From an uncultured Oleiphilus sp. (GTDB taxonomy: Bacteria > Pseudomonadota > Gammaproteobacteria > Pseudomonadales > Oleiphilaceae), in contig CAJWBE010000035.1 in the NCBI GenBank assembly GCA_913020045.1, forward strand, positions 1 to 36,369: a DNA stretch of 36,369 bases, in the 5' to 3' direction. Position 1 is the stretch's first letter. Every line of letters begins with the position of its first letter. Shown here piece after piece: positions 7,467 through 16,672 of this stretch. Below the pieces are notes generated by a model. It ran no database searches. It was given only the letters and a program-made list of their open reading frames with translations, and was not told where the DNA came from. Both the position numbers and the translations under genes were made by a program.

Positions 7467-8239
7467 GTCCAGCGGCATATGTAAAACGTAAAGGAAGGCA
7501 GGCGCTGCGGATTGGTCGCTTTGGGCTAAATTTAATGGCTGGCGGAAGCTTTATTCAAGCGTGTCATAGTTTGCCGGCGATCAGCAAAATTGAAGATAGC
7601 CATCTAAACGACTATAGACTGTTCCGGCTGTGGGTCGAAGATCTCGTTCGGTCGACCAATGTTGTCATGACCGTTCATGGTGCGCCAATTCTTGATCATG
7701 CCTTGTTTGTATCAAACCATGTCTCCTGGCTTGATACGGTGCTGCTAAACAATGCCAGGCCGCTAAGTTTTATCGCCCGCCACGACCTTGTCGATTGGCC
7801 CTTCATTGGAACGTTTACCCAAAGAATGCATTCAGTTTATGTTGACCGAACCAGTAAATTTCAGGCCTATCGTTCGATCCCAAAAATTGAAGAGCGACTA
7901 ATGGAAGGCCGATCTGTTGTGGTATTTCCAGAGTCGACAACTTCTGATGGCATGGATGTGCTGCCGTTCTATCCGATGTTTTACGAAGCGGCCGTTAGGA
8001 CTAAGCTGCCTGTACAAGCGATTGCGATACGTTACTTCGATGAGCATGGTCATCGCATTACGGAGCCTGCATTTATTGACGACGATAGCTTTGGCGATAC
8101 CTTAATGCGCTTGTATGAGGTGAATAAAGTTCACGCCGAGCTTCACTTTATGGCGCCCCTTGACTCACAAAAGTTAGATCGAAAAGAGCTTTGTGCGGCG
8201 TCGGCGCAACAAATCATGGCTTGTGTTCGTGAGTCTTAA
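7463..8239 (+). CDS. PlsC-family lysophospholipid acyltransferase
   Basis: 258 residues. It transfers an acyl group to a lysophospholipid-type acceptor at the inner membrane, most likely 1-acyl-glycerol-3-phosphate. The catalytic HX4D motif is NHVSWLD (H86, D91), and the phosphate-binding motif appears as VVFPESTTSDG (~152-162), with FPEST where many PlsC proteins have FPEGT. This EST variant is common in a subgroup that includes OlsA-like enzymes, so ornithine-lipid synthesis is an alternative. No OlsB partner is visible nearby. The start overlaps yaaA by four bases. The final ~50 residues are not distinctive. Confidence 0.88.
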   Translation: MSPAAYVKRKGRQALRIGRFGLNLMAGGSFIQACHSLPAISKIEDSHLNDYRLFRLWVEDLVRSTNVVMTVHGAPILDHALFVSNHVSWLDTVLLNNARPLSFIARHDLVDWPFIGTFTQRMHSVYVDRTSKFQAYRSIPKIEERLMEGRSVVVFPESTTSDGMDVLPFYPMFYEAAVRTKLPVQAIAIRYFDEHGHRITEPAFIDDDSFGDTLMRLYEVNKVHAELHFMAPLDSQKLDRKELCAASAQQIMACVRES

Positions 8240-8369
8240 ACGTAGCACGACGAGCGTATCGCTTAAGCGAGCTAGCCAGCGAGTTAGTTCCGGCCAAGGC
8301 TTGGGCCGCAAGGACAATGACCAGCCAGATGAAATCTCTCTAGTTTTCACCTGGCTAGCTTAACAAATA

Positions 8370-9029
8370 TTAGCTGACGTTCATTTCAGGCACATGCTCC
8401 GGAACGACAAGCTCGCCCGCCGTCTTTGCTACAATTTCTTCGACCGAAACACCGGGTGCTCGTTCTAACAGATGAAATTTTCCGTCTCGGATTTCAATGT
8501 AGGCAAGATCCGACACGATCTTCTTAATACAGCCCGCGCCAGTGAGGGGGAGGGTGCATTCTTTTAATAATTTGGACTCGCCCTTTTTGTTTGCGTGGGT
8601 CATCGTGACAACAATGTTTCTAGCGCTGGCCACCAGGTCCATTGCGCCACCCATGCCTTTAACTAGTTTTCCAGGGATCATCCACGACGCGATATTGCCT
8701 TGTTGATCAACTTCAAAGGCACCTAATACGGTTAGGTCAACATGACCGCCGCGGATCATGGCGAAGCTGTCAGCTGACGAAAAATAAGATGCGCCAGTTG
8801 TTGCTGTGACAGTTTGCTTACCCGCGTTGATTAAGTCAGCGTCGACGGTTTCTTCTGTTGGAAACTCTCCCATCCCTAACAGCCCGTTTTCGGACTGCAG
8901 CATGACTTCCATGCCTTCCGGTACATAGTTAGCGACGAGCGTCGGAATGCCGATGCCTAGATTAACGTAGTACCCATCTTGTAATTCTTGTGCGACGCGC
9001 TGTGCTAATTGCTCTCTTGATAGTGCCAT
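8370..9029 (-). CDS. scoB: 3-oxoacid CoA-transferase subunit B
   Basis: 219 residues. This is the small subunit that carries the catalytic glutamate (E47 in SENGLLGMG) forming the enzyme-CoA thioester. It swaps CoA between succinyl-CoA (or acetyl-CoA) and acetoacetate. GIGIPTLVANYVP (~25-37) and GGHVDLTVLGAFEVD are family hallmarks. It is the last gene of the liu cluster, where acetoacetate released by HMG-CoA lyase would be activated. The A subunit gene ends 55 bases upstream. The preferred donor cannot be read from the sequence; the succinyl-CoA type is most likely from context. Confidence 0.92.
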   Translation of the reverse strand: MALSREQLAQRVAQELQDGYYVNLGIGIPTLVANYVPEGMEVMLQSENGLLGMGEFPTEETVDADLINAGKQTVTATTGASYFSSADSFAMIRGGHVDLTVLGAFEVDQQGNIASWMIPGKLVKGMGGAMDLVASARNIVVTMTHANKKGESKLLKECTLPLTGAGCIKKIVSDLAYIEIRDGKFHLLERAPGVSVEEIVAKTAGELVVPEHVPEMNVS

Positions 9030-9084
9030 GGTGCTAGTCCTCTGTTCGTTCTCTGCTCTTTGCCTGAGTTGCAGTTAGGAGCGA

Positions 9085-9783
9085 TTATTTTTTTAGCGTT
9101 AGCTGCTCAATACGTTTTTCGAAGGAACCTTTGATGACGCGGTTCACGTATATGCCAGGCGTATGAATTTCGTTCGGATCTAGTTCGCCTGCAGCAACGA
9201 TCTCTTCTACTTCAACAACGGTTACTTTTCCGGCAGTTGCCGCCATTGGATTAAAGTTGCGTGCCGTTTTTCTGAACACTAGGTTGCCCATTGTGTCTGA
9301 TTTCCAAGCTTTAACCAGCGCGAAGTCACCTACAATTGATGACTCCAGAATGTGCATCTTGCCATCAAACTCGCGCGCTTCTTTGCCGTCGGCGACAGGT
9401 GTTCCGTAACCCGCAGGAGTGAAGAATGCGGGAATGCCCGCGCCTCCTGCTCGCATTTTTTCTGCAAGAGTGCCTTGCGGTGTTAACTCAACTTCCAGTT
9501 CGCCTGATAGCAGTTGCTGCTCGAAAAGCGCATTTTCGCCAACGTAGGACGCAATCATTTTTTTGATTTGTTTGTCTTCAAGTAACAAGCCAAGCCCAAA
9601 GCCATCGACGCCAGCATTGTTTGAGACACAGGTTAGCCCGGTTACACCGAGACTCTTCATCTTCCCGATTAATCCTTCTGGAATGCCGCATAGGCCAAAA
9701 CCGCCGACAATGACGGTCATGTTGTCGCTTAAACCCTCTAAGGCCTCGTCGTATGAGGTAACTACTTTGTTAAACCCAGACAT
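9085..9783 (-). CDS. scoA: 3-oxoacid CoA-transferase subunit A
   Basis: 232 residues. The CoA-transferase signature lies near the N-terminus ([14 protein letters not shown], ~26-39), and [25 protein letters not shown] (~103-127) is typical of the SCOT/AtoD group. It pairs with the B subunit just downstream to convert acetoacetate to acetoacetyl-CoA. The ATG has a GGAG-type SD in the preceding 15 bases. A 182-base gap separates it from mvaB. That gap has no gene, no clear terminator and no second LiuR box, so co-transcription with the liu genes is likely. Confidence 0.92.
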   Translation of the reverse strand: MSGFNKVVTSYDEALEGLSDNMTVIVGGFGLCGIPEGLIGKMKSLGVTGLTCVSNNAGVDGFGLGLLLEDKQIKKMIASYVGENALFEQQLLSGELEVELTPQGTLAEKMRAGGAGIPAFFTPAGYGTPVADGKEAREFDGKMHILESSIVGDFALVKAWKSDTMGNLVFRKTARNFNPMAATAGKVTVVEVEEIVAAGELDPNEIHTPGIYVNRVIKGSFEKRIEQLTLKK

Positions 9784-9965
9784 GCTTTTCTCTCCTAAAC
9801 CTTTGCTCGCCTAAACTGGCGGATTCTAGTTATCATTCTGGCCTGTATCGCCAGGGTTGTTGGAACATCTACTCGTTTGTTGTGCTTTGCTTTCGTGTTG
9901 TTGGGTATTGCCGCTCTGTACCTTTGCTGATTCTGTCGTGGCTGGGTAAGTTTTAGAGGAGGCCC

Positions 9966-10928
9966 TTACTCTGACTGAGCGCGCGAGGCCAACACTGATC
10001 CGACATGGGATTGGCTAGGCCGCCCAAGTGACTTTGAAATAAAACTACCGGCTTGGGCGAGTTTTTCTAGATCTATCCCTGTTTTCATACCAGCGCCGCG
10101 CATCAGATAAACAACATCTTCGGTCGCTACATTACCGGTAGCGCCTTTTGCATAGGGGCAGCCGCCGAGGCCCGCAATAGAGGCGTCAAATACGCGATAG
10201 CCTTCTTCTAAGCCTGCATATGTATTGGCAACCGCCTGACCGAAGGTGTCATGAAAATGCAACGCCAGTTTGCTGATATCGAACTGAGCACCGAGCTGCC
10301 TTAGGAGTGTTTTTGTTTCTGGTGCCGTGCCGACTCCTGTTGTGTCCCCGAGAGAAACTTCATAGCAGCCAAGGTCGAACAGTTTCTGAGTGATAGACGA
10401 AACTTGGGCGGCGCTTACAATGCCATCGTATGGGCAGGCAAAAATGCAAGACACGTAGCCGCGTACGGAAATTCCATGCTCTTTCGCGAGCGCCATCATT
10501 GGCTTGAAGCGCTCAATGCTTTCGTCAACGCTACAGTTGATATTCTTTTGACTAAACGCTTCAGACGCGGCGCCGAATATCGCGACCTCTTCAACGCCGC
10601 AGGCAATAGCGGACTCTAACCCGCGCATATTGGGTGTTAGAGCAGTGTAGCGCACGCTCTTGCGTCGGTTGATCTGGCGAAATACTTCGTCCGATGCGGC
10701 CATTTGCGGCACCCATTTTGGTGATACAAAACTTCCGCTTTCAATAACGGAGAGCCCAGCATCAGCGAGTTGCTCAATCAACGAAACCTTGGTCTCCACA
10801 GAAATGCTCTGCTTTTCATTTTGGAGACCATCTCGAGGGCCGACTTCAACTATTGTCACGCTGTCGTTATCGCGATTAGCCGCGTTGGAATCGTTCGCGC
10901 TGACGCTATTCATAAGCGGATTATTCAT
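9966..10928 (-). CDS. mvaB: Hydroxymethylglutaryl-CoA lyase
   Basis: 320 residues (LiuE). It cleaves HMG-CoA to acetyl-CoA and acetoacetate, the last liu step. The signature EVGPRDGLQNE (~28-38, with catalytic R32 and metal-binding D33), the metal-binding LHFHDTFGQA, and the flexible active-site loop GLGGCPYAKGATGNVATED with its cysteine are all intact. The first ~22 residues (Asn/Ser-rich) are longer than usual; an alternative start at Met6 lacks an SD, while the chosen ATG is preceded by AGGACA. The start overlaps the end of liuC by eight bases, so no gene lies between them. Confidence 0.95.
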   Translation of the reverse strand: MNNPLMNSVSANDSNAANRDNDSVTIVEVGPRDGLQNEKQSISVETKVSLIEQLADAGLSVIESGSFVSPKWVPQMAASDEVFRQINRRKSVRYTALTPNMRGLESAIACGVEEVAIFGAASEAFSQKNINCSVDESIERFKPMMALAKEHGISVRGYVSCIFACPYDGIVSAAQVSSITQKLFDLGCYEVSLGDTTGVGTAPETKTLLRQLGAQFDISKLALHFHDTFGQAVANTYAGLEEGYRVFDASIAGLGGCPYAKGATGNVATEDVVYLMRGAGMKTGIDLEKLAQAGSFISKSLGRPSQSHVGSVLASRAQSE

Positions 10929-11745
10929 GGTCTTGTCCTGTGGTTTCTATGCAGCGCCAGCTAGGTAAGCGCTTATCAAAAAACGCGGAAAGCCCTTCCT
11001 GACCCTCGTCTGAGACGCGGAGTTGGGCAATAAGCGCGCTGGTATGGTCTGACAAGTCACACCCGGGCTCACTTTTTAAGATGTCTCTAATAAGTGACTT
11101 GGCGGCAACTGACGCTTCTGGGCCGGTCTCTAATATGTTTTTTTCAACGACGCTGATTTGTGCGTCTAGGTCAGCCATCGGTACGATTTCATGCACCAAG
11201 CCGAAATGTTCGGCCATTGATGCATCGAATACTTCAGCGGTCAGAAATAAGCGTCGACTTGCTCGCTCGCCAATGGCTGCAATGACGTAAGGGCCTATTG
11301 TTGCTGGCGCCAACCCTAAGCGGGCCTCACTAAGACAAAATCTCGCATTGTCTGCCGCGATAGCAATGTCGCAGCAAGCGATCAGTCCGATTGCGCCACC
11401 GTACGCTGCGCCTTGCACCCGCACTAAAGTAGGATGCGGGAACTCGTTAAGCTCTTTAAATAACCTCGCAAGTTCTTGGGCGTCAGCAAGATTATCTTCA
11501 TAACTCAGTAGGGCCATGCGCTTCATCCACGCCAAGTCTGCCCCAGCGCAAAAATGTTTACCGGTTGCGACAAGCTTTAGCAGACGCACAGTATCGGTAT
11601 TTCTAAGCTGTTCTAGATAACTCAGCAGTGTTTTAATCAGCGCGTCGTCGAAGGCGTTCAGCTTGTCTGGCTGATCCAAGGTAATCGTCGCTACGGCGCC
11701 GTCGATGGTTAGACGAGCGCTGGTTGGTGAAGCCGTACTGGACAT
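10921..11745 (-). CDS. liuC: Enoyl-CoA hydratase, methylglutaconyl-CoA hydratase type
   Basis: 274 residues, crotonase superfamily. It hydrates 3-methylglutaconyl-CoA to HMG-CoA in leucine breakdown. Oxyanion-hole and substrate segments are visible: GKHFCAGADLAWMKRM (~67-82) and RVQGAAYGGAIGLIACCDIAIA (~108-129), then FCLSEARLGLAPATIGPYV, which is typical of the LiuC group. Specificity is inferred from position in the operon. It lies 76 bases downstream of liuB and overlaps mvaB by eight bases. Confidence 0.92.
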   Translation of the reverse strand: MSSTASPTSARLTIDGAVATITLDQPDKLNAFDDALIKTLLSYLEQLRNTDTVRLLKLVATGKHFCAGADLAWMKRMALLSYEDNLADAQELARLFKELNEFPHPTLVRVQGAAYGGAIGLIACCDIAIAADNARFCLSEARLGLAPATIGPYVIAAIGERASRRLFLTAEVFDASMAEHFGLVHEIVPMADLDAQISVVEKNILETGPEASVAAKSLIRDILKSEPGCDLSDHTSALIAQLRVSDEGQEGLSAFFDKRLPSWRCIETTGQDHE

Positions 11746-11821
11746 AATCTGTTCGTCTCTCTACTTAATACTTTTCTTGGGTCGTTCATTTAGCGCTGCG
11801 CGCAGATGAACGAGGCATACT

Positions 11822-13429
11822 TTACATACGAAATACGCCGTACCGTGTTTCTTCAATTGGTGCATTCAGGCTTGCTGAAATTGCACAGCCTAAAACGTTT
11901 CGTGTATCGCACGGCTCAATAATGCCGTCGTCCCATAACCGCGCTGTAGCGTAGTAAGGGTGAGCCTGCTCTTCGAACTGATCAATAATAGGCTGTTTCA
12001 ATTTTTGCTCATCTTCAGCGCTGAACTCGATGCCTTTTTTCGCTAGGCTGTCCTTTTTTACCTGCGCTAATACACCGGCTGCTTGTTCGCCTCCCATGAC
12101 CGAAATACGTGCGTTCGGCCACATCCATAGGAATCGAGGATGATAGGCTCTGCCGCACATCCCGTAATTTCCGGCGCCAAAACTGCCACCAACGATAACG
12201 GTAAATTTAGGGACTTTTGCGCAGGCAACTGCCATCACCATCTTGGCGCCATGCTTGGCGATGCCACCTTCTTCAAATGCTTTGCCGACCATAAATCCTG
12301 TGATGTTTTGTAGGAACACTAGCGGGATTTTTCGTTGGCAGCAGAGCTCAATAAAGTGCGCCCCTTTCTGGGCAGATTCCGCAAACAAAATACCATTGTT
12401 GGCGATTATCCCAACTGGGTTGCCAAAGATATGGGCAAAACCGCATACAAGGGTTTCGCCAAAGTATTCTTTAAACTCCGCAAATTCAGAGTCATCAACA
12501 AGTCGTGCGATAAGCTCGCGCGCGTCATAAGGTGTTTTGAGGTCGGCAGGAACGACACCATGAAGTTCTTCTATCTCATATCGAGGTGGTTTAATCGGTT
12601 TTGTCGCGAGTTGCTCTTTTTTCTGTATGTTGAGGTTCGCTACGCACTGTCTCGCAATTTGTATTGCGTGCGCTTCAGTGTCCGCATAGTGGTCGGCGAC
12701 ACCGGATATTTTGCAGTGGATATCTGCGCCACCAAGGTCTTCTGCACTGACTTCTTCTCCGGTGGCGGCTTTTACTAACGGCGGACCCGCCAGAAAAATA
12801 GTACTGTGATTTCGTACCATGATGCTTTCATCGGCCATGGCGGGCACATAGGCGCCGCCAGCAGTGCAAAGGCCCAATACCACGGCAATCTGTGGTATTC
12901 CTTTCGCTGACATATTTGCTTGTCGATAGAAAATATTGCCGAAGTCGTCTTCGTCTGGAAAGACTTCATCCTGATTTGGAAGGTTGGCGCCGCCAGAGTC
13001 GACCAAGTAAATGCACGGTAAGTTATTTTCTTCTGCAATGGTTTGTGCGCGAAGATGCTTCTTAACCGACAGCGGATAATATGTGCCGCCTTTAATCGTT
13101 GAGTCATTGGCGACAATCATGCACTCGATGCCATGTACACGACCAATTCCTGTGATGGCCCCAGCACCCGGTATATTGTCCTCATAGACTTGGTAGGCTG
13201 CCAGCTGAGATAGCTCTAGAAAAGGCGCGCCGGGGTCGAGGAGGCGTGCGACTCGCTCTCTTGGCATTAGTTTATTTTTCGCCAAATGACGGTCTATTAA
13301 ACCTTTGTCGGCCGCATTAGCGTTTGCGTTTATTTTTGCACGCAGATCACTAACGAGCGCGTCCATAGCGGCTTTTCGCGCCTTAAACTCTGCTGAGTGC
13401 GTATCGACCTTAGATTGAATCTGACTCAT
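11822..13429 (-). CDS. liuB: Methylcrotonyl-CoA carboxylase, carboxyltransferase (beta) subunit
   Basis: 535 residues, full length for MccB/LiuB. It transfers CO2 from carboxybiotin to 3-methylcrotonyl-CoA. Features: [19 protein letters not shown] near the N-terminus, [19 protein letters not shown] (~142-160), and the C-terminal carboxyltransferase half with [18 protein letters not shown] and [22 protein letters not shown]. These residues are specific to methylcrotonyl rather than propionyl carboxylases. The enzyme needs a biotin carboxylase/biotin carrier alpha subunit (LiuD), which is not in this operon. It starts 21 bases after the liuA stop. Confidence 0.95.
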   Translation of the reverse strand: MSQIQSKVDTHSAEFKARKAAMDALVSDLRAKINANANAADKGLIDRHLAKNKLMPRERVARLLDPGAPFLELSQLAAYQVYEDNIPGAGAITGIGRVHGIECMIVANDSTIKGGTYYPLSVKKHLRAQTIAEENNLPCIYLVDSGGANLPNQDEVFPDEDDFGNIFYRQANMSAKGIPQIAVVLGLCTAGGAYVPAMADESIMVRNHSTIFLAGPPLVKAATGEEVSAEDLGGADIHCKISGVADHYADTEAHAIQIARQCVANLNIQKKEQLATKPIKPPRYEIEELHGVVPADLKTPYDARELIARLVDDSEFAEFKEYFGETLVCGFAHIFGNPVGIIANNGILFAESAQKGAHFIELCCQRKIPLVFLQNITGFMVGKAFEEGGIAKHGAKMVMAVACAKVPKFTVIVGGSFGAGNYGMCGRAYHPRFLWMWPNARISVMGGEQAAGVLAQVKKDSLAKKGIEFSAEDEQKLKQPIIDQFEEQAHPYYATARLWDDGIIEPCDTRNVLGCAISASLNAPIEETRYGVFRM

Positions 13430-13450
13430 AGTAGAACCTGTTTCGGCGAC

Positions 13451-14623
13451 TTAACGCGTTTCCATGAATAGTTCGCGACCAATAAGCATTCGTCGAATTT
13501 CGGATGTACCTGCACCAATTTCATAAAGCTTAGCGTCACGCAATAGGCGCCCCGCTGGGAATTCATTGATATAGCCATTGCCGCCCAATATCTGGATCGC
13601 TTCAAGCGCCATCTTGGTGGCACATTCGGCGCTATACAGAATAATGCCGGCAGCATCTTTTCGTGTCGTTTCTCCACGATCACAAGATTTAGCGACGGCG
13701 TACAAATAGGCTCTGCTAGCGTTTAGCATCGTATACATGTCGGCAACTTTTCCCTGAATCAGCTGGAACTCACCGATCGACTGGCTAAACTGTTTTCGTT
13801 CGTGAATGTAGGGAACAATTAGGTCCATGCAAGATTGCATAATTCCGGTTGGGCCACCTGAGAGCACAACGCGCTCATAATCGAGACCGCTCATCAACAC
13901 ACGTACGCCAGCGTTTTCTTGACCTAGGATGTTTTCGACGGGCACTTCTACATCTTCAAACACGAGTTCACAGGTGTTTGATCCGCGCATGCCGAGTTTG
14001 TCGAGTTTGGGTGAGCGAGAGAAGCCCTTGCTGTCGCGTTCAACGATGAATGCAGTAATTCCATGAGGACCTTTTTCTACGTCGGTTTTGGCGTAAATAA
14101 CATAGGTGTCAGCGTCCGGGCCGTTGGTGATCCACATTTTGGTTCCATTGAGAACGTAGTGGTCGCCTTTCTTATCGGCTCTAAGCTTCATACTCACAAC
14201 ATCGCTGCCGGCATTGGGTTCGCTCATGGCGAGTGCGCCTATGTGCTGTCCCGACACTAACTTGGGTAAGTACTTTTCTTTTTGTGCTTGTGTGCCGTTT
14301 CGATAGATTTGGTTAACGCAAAGGTTGGAGTGCGCGCCATAACTAAGACCGATCGATGCGCTCCCTCTACTGATCTCTTCCATTGCAATGACATGGGCGA
14401 GGTAGCCCATGTTTGCGCCACCGAACTCTTCAGAGACGGTCATGCCAAGCAAACCCATCTCACCGAACTTAGGCCATAGCGCATTAGGAAACTCATTGTC
14501 GGCGTCAGTTTTAGCCGCAATCGGTGAAATTTCCTTGCTGACAAAACTGGTGACCTGATCGCGCAACATGTCATTGGTTTCACCCAGGTCAAAGTTAAGC
14601 GTTTGGAGCGATGCGATGGACAT
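13451..14623 (-). CDS. liuA: Isovaleryl-CoA dehydrogenase
   Basis: 390 residues, FAD-dependent acyl-CoA dehydrogenase. It oxidises isovaleryl-CoA to 3-methylcrotonyl-CoA and passes electrons to ETF. The catalytic base is the Glu in [13 protein letters not shown], the IVD position rather than that of medium-chain enzymes, which supports the specificity. FAD-binding segments [15 protein letters not shown] and [18 protein letters not shown], plus the C-terminal [21 protein letters not shown] and [18 protein letters not shown], are intact. It is the first enzyme gene after liuR (16-base gap). Confidence 0.96.
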   Translation of the reverse strand: MSIASLQTLNFDLGETNDMLRDQVTSFVSKEISPIAAKTDADNEFPNALWPKFGEMGLLGMTVSEEFGGANMGYLAHVIAMEEISRGSASIGLSYGAHSNLCVNQIYRNGTQAQKEKYLPKLVSGQHIGALAMSEPNAGSDVVSMKLRADKKGDHYVLNGTKMWITNGPDADTYVIYAKTDVEKGPHGITAFIVERDSKGFSRSPKLDKLGMRGSNTCELVFEDVEVPVENILGQENAGVRVLMSGLDYERVVLSGGPTGIMQSCMDLIVPYIHERKQFSQSIGEFQLIQGKVADMYTMLNASRAYLYAVAKSCDRGETTRKDAAGIILYSAECATKMALEAIQILGGNGYINEFPAGRLLRDAKLYEIGAGTSEIRRMLIGRELFMETR

Positions 14624-14639
14624 AAAAATTAACCTCTAT

Positions 14640-15026
14640 CTATGGGTTCGAATTGTTGTTGTCGCCTAGGGTTTCTAGGCAGCGCCTTTCGGCTTCTTCT
14701 AGTTCAAGTTGCATAACGCGTATATCTTCTATTTGCTGATCAAGCGCGTTTTTTTGTTGTTGGATTTTGTCTAACACCCGACGCAGCTGTGTTTCATTCG
14801 CGCCCTTCGGGTTGTAAAGCTGAATGAGTTCTTTGGATTCGGCCAGCGAAAAACCTAAGCGCTTGCCTCGGATTACGAGTTTAAGTGCGATACGGTCTTT
14901 GTCGTTGTAAATTCGTGTTTGGCCTTTTCGAGATGGGTGCAGCAAACCCTCAGACTCATAAAAGCGCATGGTCCTAGTCGTGACATCAAATTCTTCTGCT
15001 AAATCTCTGATCGAATATTGAGGCAT
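14640..15026 (-). CDS. liuR: MerR-family regulator LiuR
   Basis: 128 residues. The N-terminal MerR winged helix (YSIRDLAEEFDVTTRTMRFYESEGLL, about 4-29, written here in parts: YSIRDLAEEFDVTTR then TMRFYESEGLL) is followed by RKGQTRIYNDKDRIALKLV and a dimerising coiled coil (~80-120, rich in Gln, Glu and Leu). LiuR is the known regulator of leucine/isovalerate catabolism in gammaproteobacteria and binds a palindrome upstream of its own operon; such a site is present at 15077-15092. It is the first gene of the operon, so it is probably autoregulated, with branched-chain catabolic intermediates as likely inducers. Confidence 0.92.
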   Translation of the reverse strand: MPQYSIRDLAEEFDVTTRTMRFYESEGLLHPSRKGQTRIYNDKDRIALKLVIRGKRLGFSLAESKELIQLYNPKGANETQLRRVLDKIQQQKNALDQQIEDIRVMQLELEEAERRCLETLGDNNNSNP

Positions 15027-15062
15027 CTTTATTTTGGGGGCCGAGAGTGATTGAGTAGAACG

Positions 15063-15092
15063 ATTATTGCTTACAGTTTACGTTAACGTCAA
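15063..15092 (-). promoter_or_regulatory. LiuR operator within the liu operon promoter
   Basis: TTTACGTTAACGTCAA (15077-15092, plus strand) is a near-palindrome resembling the LiuR box I recall. On the minus strand it contains the -35 TTGACG (15092-15087), followed after 18 bases by AATAAT (15068-15063, five of six -10 matches). The operator therefore covers the -35 box and half of an over-long spacer, the arrangement used by MerR-type regulators. TSS is expected near 15056, about 30 bases before the liuR start. Confidence 0.7.
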
Positions 15093-15251
15093 CTTAAAGT
15101 TGAGCCGAACTGAAAAAAGAAATATCGAACTGCTATGGGATTTAGCGATTTTTGGTGGGTTAGGATTGCGCTTATTGAAAAGGGAGGGTACTAAGGACGA
15201 TTTGTGTTTAGTGAGCTTACTTTGCCATTAGCTAGCTAGGGAAGAGTCGAA

Positions 15252-15929
15252 TTACCGAATCAGCTTACGCTGACGAGTCATCATATCTAGCCAGTTATCT
15301 AATTGGTCAGGGCCGCCAATACGTTTTTGCTTGTTACCTTTAAAGCGCGATAGCCAAAGTCCTTCGCCATTAAAACTATAGACAGGCAGTAGATCGTTGC
15401 GTTTGGATGCGGGTTTTATTTCTGTAATTAAGTTATCGAGAATCAGGGGTTCTGATTCCGGTTGTTCGTAGTAAGCGAGAACCATGTGCGCTTGGTTTAG
15501 CTCGAGAGCTTTTACATACGTGATCTTAAGTTTTTCTTCGGGTATGCCCATTTCTTTTAGCGTGAAATATTTAGCAATTGAATAGTCTTCACAGTCGCCG
15601 GCATTGGTGGCGAGAAGCTCGACTGGTGTTGCCCAATAATCTTCGGTGCCCCAGTGTTTTTGATCGCTAACAAATGCAGCCTGATTAAAGAACGTATTGA
15701 CTTCGTTTAGTTTGACCGACGTTGCTTTGGATGGATCAGAGTTGGCGAGTGACTGCCAAGCGACAAGGCGTTGAGTTGCGGCCTCACCAAATCGGTCATT
15801 GATATAGTTAAGAAGCGTCTTACTAAGTTCTAGACCATATAGCGAGCTCGATAGCAACGCGAAAACCCAGACAGCAATTAATTTACGAGATGCTCTGGAT
15901 GAAAGGTTAGCGTTACAGCGGCTATCCAT
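15252..15929 (-). CDS. lapG: LapG-type periplasmic cysteine protease
   Basis: 225 residues, bacterial transglutaminase-like cysteine protease. LapG cleaves the N-terminal retention domain of large RTX adhesins (LapA type) and releases the cell from a surface; LapD sequesters it when cyclic-di-GMP is high. The catalytic triad is C113, H148 and D165 (GDCEDYSIAKYF, LNQAHMVLAYY, PLILDNL). D112 and E114 match the calcium-binding residues of characterised LapG. An N-terminal hydrophobic segment (~15-33) is an export signal. ATG start, only 7 bases after the gspC stop, so the two are co-transcribed. Neither lapD nor a lapA-type adhesin gene is in the window. Confidence 0.93.
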   Translation of the reverse strand: MDSRCNANLSSRASRKLIAVWVFALLSSSLYGLELSKTLLNYINDRFGEAATQRLVAWQSLANSDPSKATSVKLNEVNTFFNQAAFVSDQKHWGTEDYWATPVELLATNAGDCEDYSIAKYFTLKEMGIPEEKLKITYVKALELNQAHMVLAYYEQPESEPLILDNLITEIKPASKRNDLLPVYSFNGEGLWLSRFKGNKQKRIGGPDQLDNWLDMMTRQRKLIR

Positions 15930-15936
15930 AAAGTGT

Positions 15937-16557
15937 CTAGTTTTGCCCGTTGCGAATTCGATTTCTGAGCGTGTTGAGGCGATCTTTGATCGAGCTTTTT
16001 CGCGATGGGTCGACCGACGGTTTGCTGGCTTGTACGTGATTTACGGCGCTACGTTCAGTGGGTTCATTTTTTACTTGGGCTAGGTATTGCCCACCACCTT
16101 TGCTTACTTTGGGGAAATATAGATTTTCGAGTCGACCCGAGCGGTTAAGCACGACTCTATCGTCATAAACATTGTTAAGCGTGGCGTTACCGGGAACGCT
16201 GTCGCCCACCTTGTAAAGTAGGGTGCTTCGATCAGGCCCTTCTATTAGCGCGCTTGCTGTCTTATCGCCGGCACCGGCAGAAACGCCAGTTAGCGTGAGT
16301 CGAAGAGTCGTCTTGGGTAGTTCTTTTTGTGGTGCCGCGACGGGCGCAGCTTGCTTGTTTGCATCACCAAATAGTTTGAATTGGGCGATATTTCGAGCTG
16401 GCTTGTTTACTTGCTCGACCTTTGCTGGCACAGCGACAGTGGGCATGGCCTCTGGTGTTGACCATAGCTCAAGGGACTGCCAATAAAAGCTTGCCGCAAC
16501 AAGGCAAGCCAAACAGATGGCTGTCAGCAGGGGGGCGCGTTTAAGCAAAGTTCGCAT
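15937..16557 (-). CDS. gspC: Type II secretion protein GspC, short form without PDZ domain
   Basis: 206 residues. GspC is the inner-membrane T2SS component whose periplasmic homology region (HR) contacts the secretin GspD. A short cytoplasmic N-terminus and a transmembrane segment (~9-27) precede a Pro/Ala linker, then the HR domain (~85-152: TTLRLTLTGVSAGAGDKTASA, ending LENLYFPKV). The remaining ~50 residues are basic and Ser/Asn-rich with no PDZ or coiled-coil domain, whereas many GspC proteins reach 270-300 residues. It lies apart from and opposite to the gspE-M operon, in a unit with lapG. It resembles short XcpP/PilP-like HR proteins, so the assignment is good but not absolute. Confidence 0.8.
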   Translation of the reverse strand: MRTLLKRAPLLTAICLACLVAASFYWQSLELWSTPEAMPTVAVPAKVEQVNKPARNIAQFKLFGDANKQAAPVAAPQKELPKTTLRLTLTGVSAGAGDKTASALIEGPDRSTLLYKVGDSVPGNATLNNVYDDRVVLNRSGRLENLYFPKVSKGGGQYLAQVKNEPTERSAVNHVQASKPSVDPSRKSSIKDRLNTLRNRIRNGQN

Positions 16558-16672
16558 GGTTATCGTTTGGGCCTATTGCTGTGAGTTTTACGCGTTATCG
16601 CGATCACACTAATAGCTCAATATTAGCACATGCCAACCCGATGCCCACTGAGTGAGGATAGAATTCAAAGTG

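Noticed and set aside
8323-8356. Hairpin between the acyltransferase and scoB genes
   Set aside because: AGCCAG-a-TGAAA pairs with TTTCA-c-CTGGCT, but it has a mismatch and no T tract on either strand, so it is not a convincing terminator.
9816-9854. CTGGCG/CGCCAG inverted repeat between mvaB and scoA
   Set aside because: Only six bases per arm with a 27-base loop and no link to a promoter; likely chance.
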